Shown here piece after piece: positions 1 to 6,848 of a stretch of 64,000 nucleotides of DNA; the stretch's first letter is position 1; every line of letters begins with the position of its first letter. Both the position numbers and the translations under genes were made by a program. The notes under the pieces are model-generated. The model was not told where the DNA came from, ran no database searches, and saw nothing but the letters and a program-made list of their open reading frames with translations. The stretch is from Chondrinema litorale. Its GTDB lineage: Bacteria; Bacteroidota; Bacteroidia; Cytophagales; Flammeovirgaceae. The DNA lies in the NCBI RefSeq assembly GCF_026250525.1, contig NZ_CP111043.1, positions 4,415,001-4,479,000 on the forward strand, written 5' to 3'.

Positions 1-121
1 ACTTGTTCAACTCATCAATCGAGTAAGTTGATTCAATTTCACCGGAAGAGTTAACTTTTATATCAAAACCATCCAATTCGTTGTGAACTTTGGGTTTCTG
101 CTTATTTTTACTTTTTTTCAT
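1..121 (-). CDS. small hypothetical protein, N-terminal part only
   Basis: The complement has an ATG at 121 followed by an open frame running off the left edge of the window. The protein starts MKKSKNKQKPKVHNELDGFD and is strongly basic at first, then more acidic. About 40 codons are visible. It reads away from the ABC transporter genes, so the roughly 120 bases between them must hold two divergent promoters. I recall similar short lysine-rich proteins in Cytophagales genomes, but no function is known to me and none is assigned. Confidence 0.55.
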   Translation of the reverse strand, partial: MKKSKNKQKPKVHNELDGFDIKVNSSGEIESTYSIDELNK

Positions 122-243
122 GGGTTTGATTTTGTTTTTTCAATTATAAAACAGGAATATCATATAAATCGTTCGGTTATAGCATTTTAGCTTATACTGA
201 TATAATCATTTAAAGAGCATTACTGTTTTACTAAATTTATTTT

Positions 244-1173
244 TTGTACTTGGAGGAGATTGTTAAAGTTGAAAATGTAGTCAAAAGGTATGACAAACAC
301 CTTGCGCTGAATAATGTAAGTCTTTCTATTCCCAAAGGTAGTATTTATGGTTTATTAGGGCCAAATGGCGCAGGTAAAACTTCGCTTATTAGAATTATTA
401 CCAGAATTACAGTGGCAGACCAAGGTAATGTATACTTTAACAATGAGCCACTTTCCCCGCAGCATACAAGTAGAATGGGCTATTTGCCAGAAGAAAGAGG
501 TTTGTATAGAAAGATGAAAGTGGGAGAGCAGTTGATGTATCTTTCTAGATTAAAAGGCTTATCTAAACACGAAGTAAATCAAAGACTTAAGTATTGGGTT
601 GAAAAATTTGAGATTAAATCGTGGATGAATAAACAAGTGGAAGAGCTCTCAAAAGGGATGCAACAAAAAATTCAGTTTATAGCCACTGTACTTCACGAGC
701 CTGAATTACTTATTCTAGACGAACCTTTCTCAGGCTTCGATCCGGTAAATGCCAATGTGATTAAGAAAGAAATTTTAAGATTAAAAAATAAAGGTTGTTC
801 AGTGATTTTTTCTACACACCGCATGGAATCGGTAGAAGAACTTTGCGACAACATTGCACTAATCAACAATTCTAAAAAAGTAATTGAAGGCACAAAAGAA
901 GAAATTAAGGCATCTTTTAGCACCAATACTTTTACTGTACTTACAAACAAAGCTATTGAACCAAATGGTTTAGATATCGAAGTGCTGGAATCTGCACAGG
1001 CTGGCAATTATGTGAAAAACTGGATTAAATCTACAGACAAAAATCTCAATGCACTCATTTCTGGCTTAGTTACAGATTATGAGATTCACGAAGTAAAAGA
1101 GCATATTCCTTCTATGGATGAGATTTTTATAAAAATGGTTGGTACTAAAGAAGAGGAGAACATTGATGAGTAA
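244..1173 (+). CDS. ABC transporter ATP-binding protein (NatA-like)
   Basis: This is the cytoplasmic ATPase of an ABC-2 type exporter. The motifs are intact: Walker A GPNGAGKT at residues 39-46, signature LSKGMQ at 135-140, Walker B LLILDE at 155-160 and the switch histidine in STHR near 192. The roughly 80-residue C-terminal extension is typical of NatA-type ATPases. The start is uncertain: no in-frame ATG exists, TTG codons lie at 244 and 250, and a GGAGGAG stretch at 251-257 could point to a non-ATG start just downstream. The stop overlaps the start of the permease gene by 8 bases, so the two are translationally coupled. The substrate (sodium, drug or peptide) cannot be read from the sequence. 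Confidence 0.9.
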   Translation: MYLEEIVKVENVVKRYDKHLALNNVSLSIPKGSIYGLLGPNGAGKTSLIRIITRITVADQGNVYFNNEPLSPQHTSRMGYLPEERGLYRKMKVGEQLMYLSRLKGLSKHEVNQRLKYWVEKFEIKSWMNKQVEELSKGMQQKIQFIATVLHEPELLILDEPFSGFDPVNANVIKKEILRLKNKGCSVIFSTHRMESVEELCDNIALINNSKKVIEGTKEEIKASFSTNTFTVLTNKAIEPNGLDIEVLESAQAGNYVKNWIKSTDKNLNALISGLVTDYEIHEVKEHIPSMDEIFIKMVGTKEEENIDE

Positions 1174-2494
1174 TAAAATATCTTTAATAATTTCCAGAGA
1201 ATACTTTACCAGAGTAAGAAAGAAGTCTTTTATCATCATGTCGATACTTGGACCTCTTTTGCTTGCAACTATTTATATCGTGCCGATCTGGCTTACCCAA
1301 ACCGGAACTGAAGATAAAATAATTGCTATAAAGGATGAAAGTGGTCTTTTTGCTGGAAAGTTTAAAGATGATGATAAAACCTTTTTTATAGATATTGACG
1401 AGAAGAATTGTGATGATGCCAAGATATCATTTTTAATGAATGATTCTCTTTCTGCCTTACTTTGTATTCCAGCAATTAATATAGATAATCCGCAAGGCAT
1501 CAGATTATATTCCAGACAGGGAGAAGGTGTTTCTGCAGTATTAAAATCTATGATTACTTCTATTATTCAGAAAGAAATAGAGAAGCTTAGATGGCAAAAA
1601 ATAGGTGTAAATCAGAAAGTAATTAATCGTGTTAATGCCAATGTATCTGTCGATTTATTAAATATTAGTGACGATGGTGAGCAAGATATGAGTGTGGTTG
1701 CTTCCACCATTATAGGCATGTTAGGAGGCTTGTTAGTTTATTTCTTTACCTTTTTATATGGTGCTCAGGTGATGCGTGGGGTAATTGAAGAAAAAACAAC
1801 CAGAATTGTAGAGGTGATTATCTCATCAGTAAAACCATTTCAATTAATGATGGGGAAAATTATAGGCATTGCAGCAGTAGGCTTTACTCAGTTAATGATC
1901 TGGGTATTATTAGGCATAATCGTAATTAGTGTTTCCAGTCTGGTTTTAGGGATTGATTATAGCGAAATTAATGGAACAGCCAATTCTGGAATGGTACAAC
2001 AAGCTGGTTCAGAAGTAGTAGATCAAGCGAAAGAAATGCCTCAAAACGAAATGCTAAAGGCGATAAGTACTATTAATTTTCCATTGATCTTAGGCGCATT
2101 TGTATTTTACTTCTTGTTCGGGTATTTACTCTATGCTGCACTTTTTGGTGCAATTGGTGCTGCTGTAGATAGCGAGACAGATACACAGCAATTTATGTTA
2201 CCAGTTACAGTACCACTCATTATTTCCATAGCGGTTTCAGGCATCATCGTATCTGAACCAAATGGTGCTATTGCCATGTGGTTATCATTTATTCCACTTA
2301 CTTCACCTGTAATTATGATGATCAGGTTGCCATTTATTGGAGTAAATTGGCAATTGTTTGTTTCAATGGGAATTTTGGTTTTAGGTTTTATTATTGCCAC
2401 GTGGTTAGCTGGAAGAATCTATAGAGTTGGTATATTAATGTATGGTAAAAAAGCCAGTTTTAAAGAGCTAATTAGGTGGATGTTTTATCAATAG
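1166..2494 (+). CDS. ABC transporter permease (NatB-like, ABC-2 family)
   Basis: Membrane partner of the ATPase just upstream. I choose the ATG at 1166 over an earlier in-frame start at 1139, because it follows a good ribosome site (AAGAGGAG at 1151-1158) and gives the usual four-base-type coupling with the upstream stop at 1171-1173. The 442-residue protein has one N-terminal membrane helix (about 25-47), a large extracytoplasmic loop of about 150 residues, then some five or six helices in the C-terminal half, the layout of NatB/ABC2_membrane_3 permeases. The last codon pair reads CAA-TAG, and that TAG is partly made of insertion-sequence DNA. Restoring the pre-insertion sequence gives CAA-TAA at the same place, so the protein is unchanged. 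Confidence 0.88.
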   Translation: MSNKISLIISREYFTRVRKKSFIIMSILGPLLLATIYIVPIWLTQTGTEDKIIAIKDESGLFAGKFKDDDKTFFIDIDEKNCDDAKISFLMNDSLSALLCIPAINIDNPQGIRLYSRQGEGVSAVLKSMITSIIQKEIEKLRWQKIGVNQKVINRVNANVSVDLLNISDDGEQDMSVVASTIIGMLGGLLVYFFTFLYGAQVMRGVIEEKTTRIVEVIISSVKPFQLMMGKIIGIAAVGFTQLMIWVLLGIIVISVSSLVLGIDYSEINGTANSGMVQQAGSEVVDQAKEMPQNEMLKAISTINFPLILGAFVFYFLFGYLLYAALFGAIGAAVDSETDTQQFMLPVTVPLIISIAVSGIIVSEPNGAIAMWLSFIPLTSPVIMMIRLPFIGVNWQLFVSMGILVLGFIIATWLAGRIYRVGILMYGKKASFKELIRWMFYQ

Positions 2495-3580
2495 GACTTA
2501 CGCATTTAAGTTAAAAATGATAATAGGATTAGCAAGAATCTGTTTAAGATAGTTGCTGAACGGAAGTACTTTGATTTGATAGAGTGTTGTTTTCAACTGT
2601 TTTGCAAGGAGTTTCAGCCCTATCCAAGCCTGGTAGCAGCAAGCTAGATGGTTCCTCTGGGAGATTGCCTTTCGGCATTGGCACTTCTCAGAGCCTGTAA
2701 GCTGTTTGTATTCCCTGTGGAACTGCTCAATCTGCCATCTGATCTGGGATTCGTTTTCGGCCTCAAATACATTCATCCTGTCCGATAGATCATTTGTGAT
2801 CACCCATTCAATGTCCCCGTTTAGGGAGACTATCTTGAATAATTTGACGGGGTAAGGGTATTTTTTGAGTTTGACCTGTACGCCTTCCAGCAGTTGCCTA
2901 CCGGAAAGCTCGACTGTGCCCACAGCCTGCATCCCTGTGTCTCTGGATAGGCTGACTTGGCGGTTGCTCTTCAGGGTAGTGAAGAATGTCCAGCCGCTTC
3001 TGTGCACAAGCTTAAGGTTGTCCATGGAAGCATACCAGCTGTCAAAAAGTATCTTTTTGGCTTTCAGGTCTTTACGCATGGTCATTCGGGTGAACATCTC
3101 CTGGAAATGGTCATTCTTGGTCTTCTTATCCGTTTCTGGGTGGTAGATTCGGTAATCGATAGGATAGTAATCCCCATCAATGCCATTGCTGTGTACCATG
3201 TTTACCAGATTGATCCCATTGACTAGGCCATGCTCATTGCCTGAGTACTGCCTTTTGGCCAATTCTATATACCGGGAATACCTCTTTGCCTGAACACTGT
3301 CATCGACAAGGATAAATGAGTCTGGGCTATCTTGGAGATGGCCCTTGACAATATCCCACAGGTCGGAAGAGGTAAATTTAGAATGGGCTAGAAAACGTGT
3401 GACTTGGTCATGACTGACATCCATAGAATGGGCTGCCATGTGGGTACAGGTATAATTCCCGTGAGTATGGAGAAGATATGATATGTACAGAGATTTATCC
3501 ATATAAATTAGTATTAAAAAAAACAATCTCTCAAATTTTGAGCATTTTTGCTAGAGAAATTTAATATTGCGTAAGTCCTA
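2492..3580 (-). mobile_element. complete insertion sequence, IS4-superfamily type, 1089 bp
   Basis: Both ends carry the 13-bp inverted repeat TAGGACTTACGCA (2492-2504 and, as its complement, 3568-3580). The element is flanked by a 5-bp direct repeat ATCAA (2487-2491 and 3581-3585), the expected target duplication. A single transposase gene fills the inside on the minus strand, and its stop codon lies within the terminal repeat. By eye the inside is clearly richer in G and C than all flanking genes, which suggests recent arrival from another background. It sits exactly between the convergent exporter permease and outer-membrane protein genes and broke neither. The exact IS family (IS4, IS701 or an unclassified relative) needs an ISfinder comparison. 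Confidence 0.9.
2498..3502 (-). CDS. DDE transposase of the insertion sequence
   Basis: Cuts and joins the ends of the surrounding IS. A DDE catalytic set can be proposed: D in ILVDDSVQAK, D in KILFDSWYAS, and E in the WQIEQFHREYKQLTG block, which resembles the Y/W-x-IE-x-F-H-x3-K signature of IS4-like enzymes. The N-terminal part (MDVSHDQVTRFLAHSKF) looks like the DNA-binding start of this transposase group. I take the ATG at 3502 (334 residues); an in-frame start at 3526 would add eight hydrophobic residues that look spurious. There is no frameshift or internal stop, so the element may still be active. Confidence 0.9.
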   Translation of the reverse strand: MDKSLYISYLLHTHGNYTCTHMAAHSMDVSHDQVTRFLAHSKFTSSDLWDIVKGHLQDSPDSFILVDDSVQAKRYSRYIELAKRQYSGNEHGLVNGINLVNMVHSNGIDGDYYPIDYRIYHPETDKKTKNDHFQEMFTRMTMRKDLKAKKILFDSWYASMDNLKLVHRSGWTFFTTLKSNRQVSLSRDTGMQAVGTVELSGRQLLEGVQVKLKKYPYPVKLFKIVSLNGDIEWVITNDLSDRMNVFEAENESQIRWQIEQFHREYKQLTGSEKCQCRKAISQRNHLACCYQAWIGLKLLAKQLKTTLYQIKVLPFSNYLKQILANPIIIFNLNA

Positions 3581-3591
3581 ATCAATAAACT

Positions 3592-4224
3592 TTAGCGAAT
3601 ATTGAATTTAAATCCTAAAGCAGCTTCAAGGCCGCTAAAATCTCCACTGCCTAAATTTCTTGAATCATCAACTAAAGCTACAAGCCTGTAATTTAATCCA
3701 ATATTAATGGCCATTTTGGGAGCTATAAACATATTTGCTCTAATACCAGGAGTAATTACTAATACTTTGTCTTTAGTTCTGCCATCGACTACAGCACCTT
3801 CTACAGTATTTAATTTGCTAATACCTGTACCGATAAATAATGGAGTAGAAATCGAAATTAATTTTGTGGGTTGGTATAAATACTCAAGTGCGAGTCCGCC
3901 ATAATAAAGATGGTAAAATACATCAGGGTCTTCTTCTGCAGATGGTTGAAAATTACTCATAGTAGTCTCAAAGCCTAAGCCTGCTTGTATTTTATCAGTA
4001 AATTTCCTTTTTATATTTATCCCAAAAATAGGAGTGGCATCACCTTTAAAGTTGGCAATTTTAATTTTTACTTCTCCATAGTAAGTTGCATCAATAGGTT
4101 CAATTACTTTTTTAACTACCGTATCTTGATAAGAAATAAATGGATCAAAATTATGTGCCTTTGAAATGGGCGAAGAAAGTATAAATAATAAGATGATAGA
4201 AAGTATAGTAGTAAATTTATCCAT
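3592..4224 (-). CDS. outer-membrane beta-barrel family protein, unknown function
   Basis: A 210-residue protein with a clear signal peptide (MDKFTTILSIILLFILSSPISKA, cleavage near residue 23). The rest alternates polar and hydrophobic residues in short strands rich in G, Y and F and ends in FKFNIR, as expected for a small outer-membrane barrel. It resembles the porin-like or OmpW-like hypothetical proteins common in Bacteroidota. Its stop codon lies only 12 bases from the right end of the IS; before the insertion only about three bases separated it from the convergent exporter permease. It diverges from the TonB-dependent receptor gene. No specific role can be assigned. Confidence 0.6.
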   Translation of the reverse strand: MDKFTTILSIILLFILSSPISKAHNFDPFISYQDTVVKKVIEPIDATYYGEVKIKIANFKGDATPIFGINIKRKFTDKIQAGLGFETTMSNFQPSAEEDPDVFYHLYYGGLALEYLYQPTKLISISTPLFIGTGISKLNTVEGAVVDGRTKDKVLVITPGIRANMFIAPKMAINIGLNYRLVALVDDSRNLGSGDFSGLEAALGFKFNIR

Positions 4225-4291
4225 AGAGCTTGTTCGCTTTTTTTACTGAATATAAGCAATGATTATATATTGAAGCTCTTTAAATTGTAAA

Positions 4292-4299
4292 CAAAAGTA
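4292..4299 (-). promoter_or_regulatory. candidate -7 box for the 3592-4224 gene
   Basis: On the complement this reads TACTTTTG, a match to the Bacteroidota -7 consensus TAnnTTTG, about 70 bases upstream of the ATG at 4224. No good -33 TTTG is seen at the right distance, so the call is tentative. Confidence 0.35.
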
Positions 4300-4352
4300 A
4301 ATACCGATTTCAATTGGATATTATCTTAAAATTTATTCCTTTAACCAACACA

Positions 4353-4360
4353 TAACTTTG
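4353..4360 (+). promoter_or_regulatory. candidate -7 box for the TonB-dependent receptor gene
   Basis: TAACTTTG matches TAnnTTTG and lies about 75 bases upstream of the ATG at 4435. The -33 region is AT-rich but lacks a clear TTTG. It would drive the receptor and probably the kinase gene behind it. Confidence 0.4.
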
Positions 4361-4434
4361 TATATAACCGTATAGAAAGATAATATCTAATATATCACCA
4401 TTACTATCATTATTGAATAGCTCAATTTTTTACT

Positions 4435-6813
4435 ATGCGCTTGGTGTTGTTTTTTGTAATTGTAAATGCCTCATTTTTAAGTTCTTTGTATGCTCAAGAA
4501 TATCAAGAAAATCTTGAAAGAGATGTACTAACATTTACAGATATTACCTCAAATGTAGATCGAGATAAACCTCAAATTTTCTCTGCCAGTAGATCGAATA
4601 AAGTTATAAATGATTTACCATTTACAGTGACGGTAATTGAGCGCGAAGAAATCTTAAAAAATGGCTATGTAACACTGGTAGATGTGTTAAAAAGTATGCC
4701 GGGGATTAAGGTTTCTCAACCAGGTTCAGGTGAGGAAGGGGAAACTTTTTTGTTTAGAGGATTTATAGGAAATACCTATACCAAAATTCTTATTAATGGA
4801 ATTCCCATTCAGCCTTCTGTTTTGGGAGGCATACCACTTGGTGCGCAATTACCGATTAGGCAAGCCGAAAGAATTGAAATAATTTATGGTTCTTCTTCAG
4901 CATTATATGGAGCTGATGCAACTGCCGGAGTAATAAACATTATTACTAAAAAAGCAGATAAAGGATTTTTTGCTCAAGGAAATATAGAAACGGGAAGTGA
5001 TGGCTATAAATACCTAAACTTTATGTTGGGTGGAAAAACAGGTAAGGATGTTAATACGATTACCTATTCGATTTATGGCTCAAGTTTTAAAAGAGACCGA
5101 CTAGATATTTATGAAGGTCACAAAGATATTTACAATCCCATGTATTATGTTTTGCTAAACGATACTGATATATATTTTGATTGGGATGGATATGGATTCA
5201 CTCCAGAAGATCCACTAGATTTTTCAGAAGAATATCTAGATGAAAGGTTTGAAGAAGCCGATGTTCCAGAAGATATTCAAAAAGAAATAAAAGAAGATTA
5301 CTTTGTCGATAATTTGTTGAATTACCGTGATAAGCTGCAAACCATCTCTCAGCAGTCTAATATGTTGGGAGCTGAGATTACTTACAAAGGTTTTAGATTA
5401 ACAGCAAATAGTATGTATCGTAGAGATTATCCTTCTTTGGGTAGAAGTAATTATCTTTATACATATGAATTCCCTCAAATATATTTTGCAGAAACCATTC
5501 AGCGACTCACACTAAGCTATAATAATAACCTAACTGATAATTTAAGTACTACCACTAACTTTTCTTATTTAAGACACAGGCAAGATAAGAACACCACTTT
5601 TTCTGCCACGTACAATGATGGCAATTTTTCTTATATCTATCAGGCATCAGACGATTTTTTTTGTGAGCATTTAGTGAGTTATAATTTCCATAAAAACTTT
5701 GAGTTGGTTACCGGAATTTCATTTCAATACTCTAGTAACTTACCTAAAACCAATGAACTTTTCGAGCCATTCGATCCGCAAAATTATAAGCCATTTAAAG
5801 ATTATATACCTGAGCCCGATCCGATATTAGGTGATTTTGGCTATAATCCGGTAAACTTTAAGAATATAGCAGGCTTTATTCAACTTTATGCCACTTACCA
5901 AAAGTTTAATTTGATTGCAGGTTTTAGGGCAGACAATAGTTCTTTGTATGGTGCTACTTTTAATCCAAGAGCTGCGGCGATTTATAAGTTTACAAGTTCG
6001 ACCAGTATAGAAGCTTCATTTGGTACAGCTTTTAAAGCTCCGGCATCTTCTGTTATCTATTATTCATTGGGCTTAACTTACGATATTCCAGACAGTCTTG
6101 CCATTTATGCAGTTACACCCAATACCGATTTAGAACCAGAAATTTTTCAATCTTTCGAAAGTAGTATAAAGCATAATTTTTCGGAGAATTTAAATTTAAG
6201 CGTATCTTTTTTCTACAATAGAATCACCAACTTGATAAAAGGTGTGGTAATTCCGATTGATACATTAAAATATCCTAATGCTAGTCCTTTTGATTCTGAT
6301 ACGCGAACCAATATTAATAGCAATGAGGCAAAAGCATCTTTAGCTGGTTTACAAGTTTCTTTGCGAGGTAGAAATTTGATCAAACCCATTAATGCAGGCT
6401 TTGATTTAAATATTACTTTTTCTGAAGGCAAAGAACGATTAGCAGAAAATAAAGGTAATCTCAATGATTTTAGAATGATGCCAGAGTTTATGGCTCAGTT
6501 AAAACTAAATTTTACCTTGTTTGAAAAGCTATATCTAAATTTTGAAAATATTTGTATGGGTGGATGGTATAGAAGATATACACCAAGTTATGAGGCATTT
6601 AATAATCCATTATTCAAAAATGATGGATATTACACATTAGATATATTGGCAGATTACAAAGTGAGCGAAAATGTATCGGCATTTTTTAGGATGAAAAATG
6701 TTTTTGATGCAAAGTATGGTGGTATTGGAGCTACAGGTTTAGATGTAGATTTATTATACAATCCACAACTGGCAAGAAATACTCAAGTAGGTTTGCGATT
6801 TAACTTGAATTGA
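4435..6813 (+). CDS. TonB-dependent outer-membrane receptor
   Basis: A 792-residue receptor expected to import a ligand across the outer membrane using TonB energy. A signal peptide (MRLVLFFVIVNASFLSSLYA) is followed by a plug domain at about 50-175, with typical stretches such as DVLKSMPGIKV, RIEIIYGSSSALYG and GVINIITKK. The rest is a barrel with many aromatic-rich strands. There is no N-terminal carboxypeptidase-regulatory domain and no SusD neighbour, so it is not a SusC-type glycan receptor; vitamin, siderophore or metal ligands fit better. The histidine kinase gene begins 35 bases downstream on the same strand, suggesting cotranscription. Confidence 0.92.
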   Translation: MRLVLFFVIVNASFLSSLYAQEYQENLERDVLTFTDITSNVDRDKPQIFSASRSNKVINDLPFTVTVIEREEILKNGYVTLVDVLKSMPGIKVSQPGSGEEGETFLFRGFIGNTYTKILINGIPIQPSVLGGIPLGAQLPIRQAERIEIIYGSSSALYGADATAGVINIITKKADKGFFAQGNIETGSDGYKYLNFMLGGKTGKDVNTITYSIYGSSFKRDRLDIYEGHKDIYNPMYYVLLNDTDIYFDWDGYGFTPEDPLDFSEEYLDERFEEADVPEDIQKEIKEDYFVDNLLNYRDKLQTISQQSNMLGAEITYKGFRLTANSMYRRDYPSLGRSNYLYTYEFPQIYFAETIQRLTLSYNNNLTDNLSTTTNFSYLRHRQDKNTTFSATYNDGNFSYIYQASDDFFCEHLVSYNFHKNFELVTGISFQYSSNLPKTNELFEPFDPQNYKPFKDYIPEPDPILGDFGYNPVNFKNIAGFIQLYATYQKFNLIAGFRADNSSLYGATFNPRAAAIYKFTSSTSIEASFGTAFKAPASSVIYYSLGLTYDIPDSLAIYAVTPNTDLEPEIFQSFESSIKHNFSENLNLSVSFFYNRITNLIKGVVIPIDTLKYPNASPFDSDTRTNINSNEAKASLAGLQVSLRGRNLIKPINAGFDLNITFSEGKERLAENKGNLNDFRMMPEFMAQLKLNFTLFEKLYLNFENICMGGWYRRYTPSYEAFNNPLFKNDGYYTLDILADYKVSENVSAFFRMKNVFDAKYGGIGATGLDVDLLYNPQLARNTQVGLRFNLN

Positions 6814-6848
6814 GTCTAATTTTAAAATAAATTAATTCGGGCAGGCAG

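Noticed and set aside
2865..3226. Two plus-strand frames inside the insertion sequence
   Set aside because: They are antisense to an intact transposase gene; chance frames in GC-richer DNA.
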